A DNA stretch of 64,000 bases, from NCBI RefSeq assembly GCF_030269925.1, contig NC_085109.1, positions 5,704,001-5,768,000 on the forward strand, in the 5' to 3' direction. The position numbers and the translations under genes are program-made. Each line of letters begins with the position of its first letter. Position 1 is the first letter of the stretch. The stretch comes from Bombyx mori. Its lineage: Eukaryota; Arthropoda; Insecta; Lepidoptera; Bombycidae. The notes below the pieces were generated by a model. That model ran no database searches and was not told the DNA's origin. It worked only from the letters and a program-made list of their open reading frames with translations. This document shows positions 46,239 through 56,463 of this stretch, piece after piece.

Positions 46239-46838
46239 TATTATGAATAGTACTAATAATATATTGCTGAATTAGTATGAAAATTCAATGCAGGAACTAT
46301 TCCTTTAGAAGAACATTCCACCGATTTTTTTTTCATCTTCGTAAATTTATTAGAGAAACCTAGTGACTTTAAGAACATTTTCAATAACATAAAGCAAATT
46401 AAAATGATTATCAAGAAGATTATTCTATACCCATCTCGGTTTCAAAGGTAATGTGAGAGAACCAGCCAATTATGTCGTTTATTCAACCCGCCTGTCAACC
46501 AGCCGTGTATCAAAAGGAAATGTTTAAGACAGGTATTCAAACGCACCTTATACTAAGGATCGTAGTCTTTAGCACCCTTCAAGTTAAAGTTAAACACACG
46601 TAGGTACATGCCGTGATGTCGGTTGAATACCCCAAGTATTCCGCTCAAGTCGACTAACAATGCAAAACTTTTGACTATCATGTTATTCTGTTACTGACAG
46701 CTAATAATAAGTGCGTTTTTTCATTAACAGAAAGTACCATGATCAGTACCAATACACAATCACCGATAATGTGGCAGAGAAGTGAAATGAAATTAATATT
46801 GATGTATACATCAAAAGTTATAACTTTTTTGACTCTCG

Positions 46839-47083
46839 TTTTTTTTATTGCTTTAATGGGTGAACGAGATCACAGTCCACCTAGTGTTATATAGTTACTG
46901 GAGCCCATAGAAATCTACAATCTAAATACCGCCATTCACGTTGAAATATGCGTTCTAAGGTCTCAGTATAGTTACGACGGCTGTCCCACCCTTCAAACCG
47001 TAACACATTACTATTTCACAGCATAAATAGGCAGGGTGGTGGTACATACACGTGCGGACTCACAAGACGTCCTACCACCAGTA
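46839..47083 (-). mobile_element. Bm1 SINE, 5'-truncated
   Basis: T8 tail, TTGCTTTAATGGGTGAACG, diverged body to CCTACCACCAGTA. Confidence 0.8.
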
Positions 47084-47144
47084 CCTCCTCTAATCGTTGC
47101 CAGATATATCGTTGTCGAAACGTTCAAGAACTAACATAACTACA

Positions 47145-47350
47145 TAGTATAAAACAAAGGCGCTTTCTCTGTCCCTATATCCCTATGTATGCTTAAATCT
47201 TTAAAACTATGCAACGGATTTTGATGCAGTTTTTTTAATAGATAGAGTGATTGAAGAGGAAGTTTTATATGTATAATAACATCCATTAAATAGTGGAGAA
47301 ATCAATAATAAATTACAGTTTCCGAAGCGAAGCGAGGGCGGGTCGCTAGT
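47145..47350 (+). mobile_element. Non-autonomous Helitron, related 3' end
   Basis: Shares the terminal TTTCCGAAGCGAAGCGAGGG then CGGGTCGCTAG with the copy at 9051 but has a different interior (GCAACGGATTTTGATGCAG). Confidence 0.7.
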
Positions 47351-47529
47351 AACGTATATTAAACAGAATAGGAATTTGACCAATTTTCAATAAAAAACCG
47401 TGAGTTGACGAGTTTTATAATGAGTAATATTTTACAACAATACGTAGCATCCCAACAAAGTAGCATCTACACGTTGACCTCTCACTGCTGGTCATGTTTG
47501 TCAACAACGAAAGCGTGATGGGCTTTAAA

Positions 47530-47635
47530 ACACACTGAATTTTTTTCCAAGTACCATCCGGCTCAGGACCAAATTCCTTTGTATGGTGCTTCCCGGAACA
47601 TTAACATATCCTTTTTCCAATGAGTTTTACAAAAA
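47530..47635 (+). mobile_element. Degenerate LINE (HGRR family) fragment
   Basis: CCAAGTACCATCCGGCTC, then a decayed GAGTTCCTT...CGGTGTTTCCC segment, matching the RxxFLPRT...WNELP coding region of the family. Confidence 0.4.
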
Positions 47636-47784
47636 GTTATCGCAAGTCAGCAGTGTCCTTAGTGTTGCTTATGTCTATGAGTATCGGTAAGCATCAAGTC
47701 GGCCGTATGATCTACTGTCAATTTACTTTGTGATTTCTGTTTTAGAGAACAGCACAAGTGAATGAGAGGTAGCAGTGACATTAC

Positions 47785-48040
47785 CCGGTCACCATCCTTG
47801 TCGAACCCGTCGCTTGCGATGAAGGGCTCGACGAGTGAATTAACCCATAGACACAGTCCACTGAGTTTCTTGCCGGATCTTCTCAGTGGGTCGCGGTGGT
47901 AAATTCTGCGAAGCACTGCTCTTGCTACGGCCAGTGTTAGCAACACACCCGGTTTGAGCCCCGTGAGCTCACGTACACGTCAAGAAGAAGCTGAAATAGC
48001 CTCTCAAGGCTATCGGCATAAGTAGGGAAGAAAAAAAAGG
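47785..48040 (+). mobile_element. Jockey 3' end
   Basis: The last ORF2 codons around GTCACCATCCTTGTCGAACC, the GATCTTCTCAGTGGGTCGCG block, GCCTCTCAAGGCTATCGGC and an A tail. Same subfamily as 23400. Confidence 0.75.
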
Positions 48041-48445
48041 GACATTAATTCCCCCATATCTTCGCGCCTATACCTGACATAATCATTTCATAAGCACTTT
48101 ATGTCCAAGAGAGTCCAAGAGAGTTCTTCGGTTAAGTTCTAAGGTCTCAAGTATTGTTACAAATTAAAGTCCAATGTTTAAGTCTTTGATGTTATTTTAT
48201 GTTCTTATAATCGTTTAAAATCGATTGATTAATGGTAATACTTAAAATTATTTATTGATATGTTTTATTTATATACTTAAAATGTTTACTTAATACGTTA
48301 AAGGTTTTGATGCTGGCAATATTTTTCCCGCAATAATCAAAAACCTTGTTTTTTCAATAGAATTACTTTTTTTAAACTAGTTATTGTAAACTGTAGTGGC
48401 GCTTATGGAAGAAAGTAATTGCATATTTATTTATGACAATACTAC

Positions 48446-48779
48446 CTGGAGCCACCGCGTTCATCCACAGTGCGTTTCCAGAGATTTTTTTTGCCACATA
48501 CCATCCGGCTTTGGAATGAGTTCCCCTCCACGGTGTTTCCCGAGCGCTTTGACTTGTCCTTCTTCAAACGAGGCTTGTGGAGAGTACTTAAAGGTAGGCA
48601 GCGGCTTGGCTCTGCCCCTGGAATCGCTCAAGTCCATGGGCGACGGTAACCACTCACCATCAGGTGAGCCGTATGCTCGTCTGTCTACAACACGGAATAG
48701 ATAAATAAGGTTATTTATCTTATCTTTATTTACCTTATTTATCTATTCCGTGGTCTACAATATTGCCCTTGTAAAAAAA
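48446..48779 (+). mobile_element. LINE (HGRR family) 3' end carrying a 62-bp insertion
   Basis: Coding remnants (GVHPQCVSRDFF, then SGFGMSSPPRCFPSAL in a shifted frame) run into GGTAGGCAGCGG and the HGRR end. The tail is interrupted at 48690 by a 62-bp inverted-repeat element. After it the tail continues as TATTGCCCTTGT, the reverse of the normal GGGCAATA word, then A8. Confidence 0.7.
48691..48752. mobile_element. 62-bp minimal inverted-repeat element, hAT-like
   Basis: Perfect 21-bp arms (48691-48711 and 48732-48752, beginning CACGGAATAGATAAATAAGG) around a 20-base loop. They are flanked by perfect 8-bp duplications GTCTACAA (48683-48690, 48753-48760). CA...TG ends and 8-bp duplication suit hAT. 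It sits in a LINE tail. Confidence 0.8.
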
Positions 48780-48854
48780 ATCGTTTATTACAGAATTATA
48801 TGCTATAATGCTTTTGTTTTTTATGTATAAATACGAATATGCGATGCTTTGGTG

Positions 48855-49145
48855 GCTCTAGTAAGAGCAATACTCCGCTGAATCTATCACCGGATTGGAA
48901 TCACGACCCACTGAGAAGATCCGGCTTAAAACTCAATGGATTGTATGTTATGGATTAAGTTGCACTCAATGGATTGTATGCTAAGTTGCACGTCGAATTC
49001 TCGAGTTCGATAAGACCAAAGAACTAAAGTCGCCTAAAATACCGAGAGCAGATCGAAAGGATCCGAGAGGGCTTGTTTGGGGTAGCGGCGGTTGTTTTCT
49101 GTCCCGTCGTCTGGGTCAAAGATATAACTTACTCTCTTATCCGCC
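48855..49145 (-). mobile_element. Jockey 3' end, degenerate
   Basis: Minus-strand 3' UTR block (GACCCACTGAGAAGATCCGG on the plus strand) and decayed C-terminal codons. There is a local duplication of a CTCAATGGATTGTATG word (about 48932 and 48965). Confidence 0.65.
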
Positions 49146-49442
49146 GTCGGACGGCAGTATTTTTACTACAACTAAAGTCCGTACAAATAATGTTCTGAAA
49201 TGTCACTAGGAGTTATTTGTGGGTAACTCGAGTTTTACGTTTAACAGCTTAGGTGCTTTCCAATAGTCCAGACATTAACGTACCATTTAATTAATTTAAC
49301 CTTTCGTCTTTTTTTTTTCTACCTATGCTGATAGCCTTGAGAGGCTATTTTAGCTTCTCGTTGACGTGTAGGTGAGCTCACGGGGCTCAAACCGGTAGTG
49401 TTGCTAACACTGGCCCTAGCAAGAGCAGTACTTCGCAGAACC

Positions 49443-51236
49443 TTTTTTTTTTTTTTTTTTATGATTGAAAGTTTACTGGTGGCCCGAAGGCCTTTCCAGT
49501 TTCACCAGGACAGGTGGGCGAGCAAAGGCTCAGCCAAGAGGGGTGGGATTTGCTAACAACTGCCCGAGCGCCTCCGAAGGAGACCTAACAACTCAAGAGC
49601 AATTGTTTCGCGAATGAATCTACTACCGGATCGGAATCGCGACCCGCTGAGAAGATCCGGCGAGAAACTCAGCGGGCTGATGCATGGGTTAGGTTGCACG
49701 TCGATCTCTTTGTCGAGTTCGACGAGTACGGTTACCGGGGTCCCTAAGCCTGACCCTAGTATTAGAGCTGAAGGCATCTAATGCAAAGGTTATTGGATCT
49801 GATGGATCCGTAAGGACGTGTCTAGGGCGTCGACGGTGACTGGCTCCTGCATGATCAGGATTCGGGGAGTAGTCAGCGGCGGCAACGATAAGGCGATTAT
49901 CATGACGCATAGCCTTATCGAAGTATCGTTCCGACGCTGACTTCATGTATTTCCGAATTGATTCGAGGCCCAGGTCGTCGTGTAGGTCAACGTTCCTCAC
50001 GAACCACGGAGCCCCGACAGCTAACCTGCAAAAGCGGGATTGTAGGGATTGGAGGGTGTCTATGTGTGTGCGGGCCGCGTGAGCGAACACCACACTCGCG
50101 TAAGTCATGACGGGCCTAATGCAAGTTTTGTAAAGTGTCACTTTGTTCCGAAGGGACATTTTACTCCGCTTACAGATCATGGGGTAGAGTCTACCGAGAA
50201 TAAACGCGGCACGGTCACGGACTGATTTTATATGCGGGCGGAATGTCATCGATGCATCCAGTGTAACGCCCAGGTACTTGACCTTCCTGGCCCAGGGTAT
50301 GGGTTGACTAAAGAGAGTAATCGGGGGTGTGAGATTCCTCCTCCTAATGCAGGAGGAAATCCGTGTGGAGCTTCCCCTCTGAAATAGCACCGCAGTACTT
50401 TTCGCTGGGTTGATGTCTATGCGCCATTTTCGGAACCACTGTCCTAGGGCTAGGGCTGCGCTCTGAAGCTTCTTCGCGATTAGGGACTTATTTCTACTAG
50501 AATAGTAAACAGTCGTGTCGTCGGCGAATAAAGCTAAATGGGTCGGCGGCGACCGGGGAATATCGTTGACGAATAAGCTAAATAGGAGTGGTGAGAGGAC
50601 AGAGCCTTGCGGGACTCCAGCTGTAAGAGGTCGTGGGGAGGAGCGGGTTCCCTCGACTCGATATCGAAAAGAGCGGTTCGACAAGAAGTCCCGTATGATG
50701 AGCACGAGACTATCCGGCACGCCCATGTTGAATAGTTTGAAAATCAAACCGTTGTGCCAGACTTTGTCGAACGCTTTTGCGACGTCGAAGAAGAGAGCTC
50801 CCGTGTATAACGGTTTTGGTCGATTAAGCCCCACAAGAATGTGCTCCGTGAGGCGGTGCACCTGTTGAACGCATGAGTGATTTGTACGGAATCCGAATTG
50901 TTCATCGATGAGAATGCCCTTGGATGAGACGAAGTCTCTGAGGCGTTTGTAGAGCAGACGCTCATACAGTTTGCCTAGAGACATGAGGAGGCTAATCGGG
51001 CGGTAGCTCGTCGGATGATTTTTTGGTTTACCGGGTTTATGTATGCCGATAACGTCCGCTTCTTTCCACACCGCGGGAAAGATACAGTTCGCCATAGCGG
51101 CATTGAAAATAGATGCCAACATCACGATGAGTTGGACGGGTAGAAGTTTAATAACGCGGTTAGATATACCGTCGGAACCGGGAGCCTTGCGAGGACGTAG
51201 GTCTTTGATCAAGTCTTTAACTTCTATCGGGGTGAG
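49443..51236 (-). mobile_element. 5'-truncated Jockey copy, young, nested in an older copy
   Basis: The T18 run at 49443-49460 is its poly(A) tail. The element reads leftward from about 51236, where it is truncated at the start of the RT domain. It is flanked by CGCAGAACC (49434-49442) and CGCAGAATC (51237-51245), a 9-bp duplication with one difference. Removing it restores the usual 3' UTR of the older Jockey subfamily seen at 23400-23600, so insertion by target-primed reverse transcription is clear. Sequence is nearly identical to the RT half of the element at 51415-56463. Confidence 0.9.
49689..51236 (-). pseudogene. Reverse transcriptase C-terminal half of truncated Jockey copy
   Basis: An open frame of about 515 codons within the element starts at IEVKDLIKDLRPRKAPGSDG and runs to the stop at 49689. 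It holds GVPQGSVLSPL, FADDTTVYYSS and the Jockey C-terminal tail. It lacks the endonuclease and everything upstream, because reverse transcription stopped early. A few residues upstream (reading from an ATG at 51272) come from the target DNA. There are only a few amino-acid differences from the neighbouring full element, so it is young and has not yet decayed, but it is dead on arrival. Confidence 0.85.
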
Positions 51237-51748
51237 CGCAGAATCTACCACCGGATCGGAAACGCGACCCACTGAGAAGATCCGGCGAGAAACTCAGTGG
51301 GCTGTGTCTATGACTTAATTCACTCGTCGAGCCCTTCGTCGCAAACGACTGGTTCGACGAGGACGGTGACCGGACCTTTCGTCGTCACATCGACATGTTA
51401 TGTACATAAATCATCAGTCCGACAGAAGCACCCGCCGCCTGCGGACGTGCTCATCGACCACTTAATCGCCCGGCCATTGTTCGCCTGGTTTTATTGTTAG
51501 CCCGGCCTTTGTTCACCCGGCTTTTGTTCGTGGCACATCTGCCGACAAAGTGTGTTCCTGGAAGTGTTTGTTTTGTTTTGGTTTATTTTTGTGGTTTCCT
51601 TTTTTTTTGTTGTTCTTTCTTTTTCCTGCAGTAATTGTGCCGCATCGCCACCTGTGTTCAATCGAACCGCTAAGTACCGAGAAGTTGGGACCTCGCCGCA
51701 AGGCGAGTGTGTTTAAGACCCGGGACAGCCCCACCTGGGTCAGACATC

Positions 51749-53374
51749 ATGGAAGCTTTATTTACAGAATTCCTCCGACTTCGCCACCCAAAGCTCACTT
51801 CTGAGTTTCTGGCTTTCAAGGCCGATCACGCCGTGAGCCCTCTCGCGGATTCCGCCGTGCTCGTCGCTCCCGCGTCGTACACCGCAGCGTCCGCCATGCC
51901 TGCCGCTCCCGCGTCGCCTATACTAGTGGGTAAAACTGCTGCGTCGTCCGCCGTGGCCGCCGCTCCCCTGGCGCGATCATCCGCGGGTTCCGTAGGGTCC
52001 GACGGACGTCCTGCATCTGCCCGTAGGTCGCCTGCTCCCGAGCCTGCTGCCTCCTCGTCCTCCGACTCTGACTCGGATATGGAAGTCGACCTCGCCCCCG
52101 CCTCATCGACGGATGGATTCACCCTGGTACAAAAGGGTAAGAAGCGCGTTGCGGAGTCCCGAGCTCCCGCGGCCGCTAAAATTAGTAAAGCCGCGAACGC
52201 GTCGCGCCCTCGCCCTCCGACTCCCGTCGCTCCCCCTGCCCGTGTCACACCGTCGCCGCGTCCAGTGGCACAAAATAAAACTCAGACCCCTCCCCCGGTA
52301 ATCCTTCAAGAGAAGGCAGCTTGGGACCGAGTTTCCCTGGCCCTTCAGGCCAAAAAAATTAATTTTATCAGCGCCCGTAACCTCGCGAACGGGATTCAAA
52401 TTAAGATAACGACACCCGACGACCATAGGGCCCTCTCAAGCTACCTCCGAAAGGAGCGTATAAGTTTCCACACTTATATGCTTCAGGAGGAGCGTGAACT
52501 TCGCGCGGTCATACGCGGCATCCCAAAGGAATTAGATGCCAATCTCGTCAAGGCCGACCTTCTAGAACAAGGTCTGCCGGTCAATTCCGTGCACCGCATG
52601 CACACAGGACGCGGGAGGGAGCCATACAATATGGTTCTCGTCGCTCTCCAGCCTACCCCCGAGGGCAAGCAAATTTTCAACGTACGAACAGTCTGTAGGC
52701 TTTCCGGAATAACCGTCGAAACCCCCCATAAAAAAGGCACTCCGAGCCAATGCCATAACTGTCAGTTGTACGGGCACTCTTCCCGTAATTGTCACGCGCG
52801 CTCCCGATGCGTCAAGTGTTTGGGCGATCATGCCACGAGCCTTTGCACTCGCGATCAAAAATCCGCTACGGAACCGCCTAGCTGCGTCCTGTGCCGAACA
52901 CAGGGTCACCCCGCGAATTACCGTGGTTGCCCCCGAGCCCCGAAAATAAATCGCCGCGTCGCCCGTCAAAACCGCCTCCGAGCTTTCGGCCCAGACATCA
53001 AAGCCACGGCACCCTCTGTGCCGAAGGCTAAGCCTGATTTCGTGCCCGCGTCGGTGCCCAGCGTCTCGGCCTGGGCTAAACCGTTGCCGTACACGAACAC
53101 GGCTACAACTATCTCCCCCGCGATACGTCCCTCCCCCGCGACTCGTCCCTCCCCCGCGACTCGTCCCTCCCCCGCGACCTGCCCTCCAACCGCGTCCGAC
53201 AATCTCGCTCTAGCGATCGACTTTTTTCAGTCGATCAACTTTGATCGCGTTAATGCTTTGGGCGACGCCATTCGCGCCGCCTCCACTGCACAACACTTCA
53301 TCGCCGTTGTGCAAGAATACGCTGACGTATACGCGTCGTTAAATACGTACGTCCTCCCCTCACTCCGCCGGTAA
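51749..53374 (+). CDS. Jockey-type ORF1 (gag-like nucleic acid-binding protein), 541 aa
   Basis: ATG at 51749 starts MEALFTEFLRLRHPKL, shared with the second copy at 63483, which supports this start. The first 170 residues are Ala/Pro/Ser-rich and acidic (a Ser-Asp run, then MEVDLAPASSTDGFTLVQKGKKR). From about residue 335 to 395 come three zinc knuckles: CX2CX4HX4C, CX2CX3HX4C and CX2CX4HX6C. A six-residue repeat RPSPAT lies at 53113-53185. The protein binds the element's RNA and forms the ribonucleoprotein. Its stop (53372-53374) is 3 bases before the ATG of ORF2. The codon usage is GC-rich, unlike the surrounding DNA. Confidence 0.9.
   Translation: MEALFTEFLRLRHPKLTSEFLAFKADHAVSPLADSAVLVAPASYTAASAMPAAPASPILVGKTAASSAVAAAPLARSSAGSVGSDGRPASARRSPAPEPAASSSSDSDSDMEVDLAPASSTDGFTLVQKGKKRVAESRAPAAAKISKAANASRPRPPTPVAPPARVTPSPRPVAQNKTQTPPPVILQEKAAWDRVSLALQAKKINFISARNLANGIQIKITTPDDHRALSSYLRKERISFHTYMLQEERELRAVIRGIPKELDANLVKADLLEQGLPVNSVHRMHTGRGREPYNMVLVALQPTPEGKQIFNVRTVCRLSGITVETPHKKGTPSQCHNCQLYGHSSRNCHARSRCVKCLGDHATSLCTRDQKSATEPPSCVLCRTQGHPANYRGCPRAPKINRRVARQNRLRAFGPDIKATAPSVPKAKPDFVPASVPSVSAWAKPLPYTNTATTISPAIRPSPATRPSPATRPSPATCPPTASDNLALAIDFFQSINFDRVNALGDAIRAASTAQHFIAVVQEYADVYASLNTYVLPSLRR
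53113..53185 (+). repeat. 18-bp tandem repeat within ORF1
   Basis: About four head-to-tail copies of an 18-base unit containing CTCCCCCGCGAC, in frame and coding for RPSPAT-like hexapeptides; the last copy is diverged (TCPPTA). Confidence 0.8.
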
Positions 53375-53377
53375 TCA

Positions 53378-56219
53378 ATGGCGTACATAAGTAGAATCAA
53401 GCCCCTATCCGTAACGATAGGATTTTTTAACGCTTACGGTCTCGCAAATCAACGTGATCAGGTTTGTGATTTTTTGCGTGACCATCAAATTGACATCTTT
53501 TTGGTGCAGGAGACCCTGCTTAAGCCCGCGCGCCGCGACCCTAAAATCGCGAACTATAACATGGTTAGGAACGACAGGCTCACTGCTCGTGGTGGTGGTA
53601 CCGTCATTTACTATAGAAGAGCCCTGCATTGCGTCCCACTCGACCCCCCCGCGCTTTCTAACATCGAAGCATCAGTATGCCGAATCTCACTGACTGGACA
53701 CGCGCCGATCGTTATCGCGTCCGTTTATCTTCCACCGGATAAAATTGTTCTAAGTAGTGATATTGAGGCGCTGCTCGGCATGGAAAGCTCTGTCATTCTG
53801 GCGGGTGACCTAAATTGTAAACACGTCAGGTGGAACTCTCACACCTCAACCCCTAATGGCAGGCGCCTCGACGCGTTAGTCGATGATCTCGGCTTCGATA
53901 TCGTCGCTCCGCTGACCCCGAGTCACTACCCGCTAAATATCTCGCATCGCCCGGATATACTCGACATAGCGTTATTAAAAAACGTAACTCTGCGCTTACA
54001 TTCGATTGAAGTAGTTTCAGAGTTAGATTCAGACCATCGTCCCGTCATTATGAAGCTCGGTCGCGCTCCCGATTCCGTTCCCGTCACGAGGACTGTGGTG
54101 GATTGGCACACGCTGGGCATCAGCCTGGCTGAATCTGATTCACCATCGCTTCCGTTTAGTCCGGACTCTATCCCGTCTCCTCAGGATACCGCTGAAGCCA
54201 TAGACATCGTAACGTCACACATCACCTCTACATTAGATAGGTCATCGAAGCAAGTTGTAGCGGAGGACTTCCTTCACCGCTTCAAATTGCCCGACGATAT
54301 TAGGGAACTCCTTAGAGCTAAGAACGCCTCGATCCGTGCGTACGATAGGTATCCTACCGCGGAAAATCGTATTCGAATGCGTGCCCTACAACGCGACGTA
54401 AAGTCTCGCATCACCGAAGTCCGAGATGCCAGATGGTCTGATTTCTTAGAAGGACTCGCGCCCTCTCAAAGCTCTTACTACCGCTTAGCTCGTACTCTCA
54501 AATCGGATACGGTAGTAACTATGCCCCCCCCTCGTAGGCCCCTCAGGCCGACTCGCGGCGTTCGATGATGACGAAAAAGCAGAGCTGCTGGCCGATACAT
54601 TGCAAGCCCAGTGCATGCCCAGCATTCAATCCGCGGACCCTGTTCATGTAGAATTGCACGCGTTACCGCCCGTCACCTCAGTGGAAGTTAAAGACCTGAT
54701 CAAAGACCTACGTCCTCGCAAGGCTCCCGGTTCCGACGGTATATCTAACCGCGTTATTAAACTTTTACCCGTACAACTCATCGTGATGTTGGCATCTATT
54801 TTCAATGCCGCTATGGCTAACTGTATCTTTCCCACGGTGTGGAAAGAAGCGAACGTTATCGGCATACACAAACCCGGTAAACCAAAAAATAATCCGACGA
54901 GTTACCGCCCGATTAGCCTCCTCATGTCTCTAGGCAAACTGTATGAGCGTCTGCTCTACAAACGCCTCAGAGACTTCGTCTCATCCAAGGGCATTCTCAT
55001 CGATGAACAATTCGGATTCCGTGCAAATCACTCATGCGTACAACAGGTGCACCGCCTCATGGAGCACATTCTTGTGGGACTTAATCGACCAAAACCGTTA
55101 TACACGGGAGCTCTCTTCTTCGACGTCGCAAAAGCGTTCGACAAAGTCTGGCACAACGGTTTGATTTTCAAACTATTCAACATGGGCGTGCCGGATAGTC
55201 TCGTGCTCATCATACGGGACTTCTTGTCGAACCGCTCTTTTCGATATCGAGTAGAGGGAACCCGCTCCTCCCCGCGACCACTCACGGCTGGAGTGCCGCA
55301 AGGCTCCGTTCTCTCACCGCTCATATTTAGTTTATTTATTAATGATATTCCCCGGTCGCCGCCGACCCAGCTAGCCTTATTCGCTGACGACACAACCGTT
55401 TACTACTCAAGTAGAAACAAGTCCCTAATCGCGAGTAAACTCCAGAGCGCAGCGTTAGCCCTCGGACAGTGGTTCCGAAAATGGCGCATAGACATCAACC
55501 CGGCGAAAAGCACAGCAGTGTTATTTCAAAGGGGAAACTCACCGCTTATTTCCTCCCGCATTAGGAGGAGAAATATCACTCCCCCGATCACCCTCTTCGG
55601 CCAACCTATACCCTGGGTCAGGAAGGTTAAGTACCTGGGAGTCACCCTGGATGCATCCATGACATTCCGCCCACACATAAAAACAGTCCGCGACCGTGCC
55701 GCATTCATTCTCGGCAGACTCTATCCCATGATCTGTAAGCGGAGTAAAATGTCCCTTCGGAACAAGGTGACACTTTACAAAACTTGCATAAGGCCCATCA
55801 TGACTTACGCGAGTGTGGTGTTCGCTCACGCGGCCCGCACACACATAGACACCCTCCAATCCCTACAATCCCGCTTTTGCAGGTTAGCCGTCGGGGCTCC
55901 GTGGTTCGCGAGGAACGTTGACCTACACGACGACCTGGGCCTTGAATCAATCCAGAAATACATGAAGTCAGCGTCGGAACGGTACTTCGATAAGGCTATG
56001 CGTCATGATAATCGCCTTATCGTTGCCGCCGCTGACTACTCACCGAACCCTGATCATGCAGGAGCCAGTCACCGTCGACGCCCTAGACACGTCCTTACGG
56101 ATCCATCAGATCCAATAACCTCTGCATTAGATGCCTTCAGCTCTAATACTAGGAGCAGGCTTAGGGACCCCAGTAACCGTACTCGTCGAACTCGACAAAG
56201 AGGTCGACGTGCAACCTAG
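53378..56219 (+). pseudogene. Jockey-type ORF2: AP endonuclease + reverse transcriptase, one frameshift
   Basis: ATG at 53378 opens an APE-type endonuclease: NAYGL near residue 18, QE at 44-45, SVYLPPD at 114-120, GDLN at 142-145 and SDHRP at 217-221. The frame continues to about 54523, where a run of eight C (54524-54531) shifts it and a stop follows at 54566-54568. The correct continuation lies in the next frame and is open to the stop at 56217-56219. That part holds the reverse transcriptase: SYRPISLL, the GVPQGSVLSPL motif, and FADD (about 55380-55391), the YxDD-like catalytic box. The C-terminal part (TYASVVFAHAARTH and onward) is the usual Jockey tail. Related copies read through without the extra base, so a single C insertion disabled this otherwise intact enzyme, unless it is a sequencing error. 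Confidence 0.88.
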
Positions 56220-56447
56220 CCCATGCATCAGCCCGCTGAGTTTCTCGCCGGATCTTCTCAGCGGGTCGCGATTCCGATCCGGTAGTAGATTCATACGCGA
56301 AGCAATTGCTCTTGAGTTGTTAGGTCTCCTTCGGAGGCGCTCGGGCAGCTGTTAGCAAATCCCACCCCTCCTGGCTGAGCCTTTGCTCGCCCACCTGTCC
56401 TGGTGAAACTGGAAAGGCCTTCGGGCCACCAGTAATCTCTCAAACAT

Positions 56448-56463
56448 AAAAAAAAAAAAAAAA
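56448..56463 (+). repeat. Poly(A) tail of the Jockey element
   Basis: Sixteen A residues close the element; the 3' UTR before it contains the words GGAAAGGCCTTCGGGCC also found at the ends of the copies at 13827 and 49461. Confidence 0.85.

Larger units (their letters stand above)
49308..51410 (-). mobile_element. Older Jockey 3' end, split by the nested copy
   Basis: Two parts, 49308-49442 and 51237 to about 51400, join to give a standard Jockey 3' end. In it the last ORF2 codons (VTVLVEPVVCDEG-like) are followed by a UTR with CCGGATCTTCTCAGTGGGTC and a tail ending in A10 (T run at 49309-49318). The rest of the element is missing (5' truncation). Confidence 0.75.
51415..56463 (+). mobile_element. 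Near-complete Jockey-type non-LTR retrotransposon (5.05 kb)
   Basis: It starts with CAGTCCGAC at 51415, the same start as another copy at 63077, and ends in A16 at 56448-56463. The 5' UTR has imperfect repeats of a CCCGGC-TTTGTTCG word. ORF1 and ORF2 follow with only three bases between them. The segment ATCAT precedes the 5' end (51410-51414) and follows the A-tail, a possible short target duplication. One frameshift in ORF2 is the only visible lesion. Clade assignment (Jockey superfamily, insect) rests on ORF1 zinc knuckles, AP endonuclease, RT without RNase H, and the A-tail. Confidence 0.9.

Noticed and set aside
50515..50868. 117-codon plus-strand frame in the truncated Jockey copy
   Set aside because: Antisense shadow of the reverse transcriptase; the same shadow appears at 55028-55393.
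51826..52426. Long minus-strand frames opposite Jockey ORF1
   Set aside because: They are shadows of the GC-rich ORF1 codon usage.
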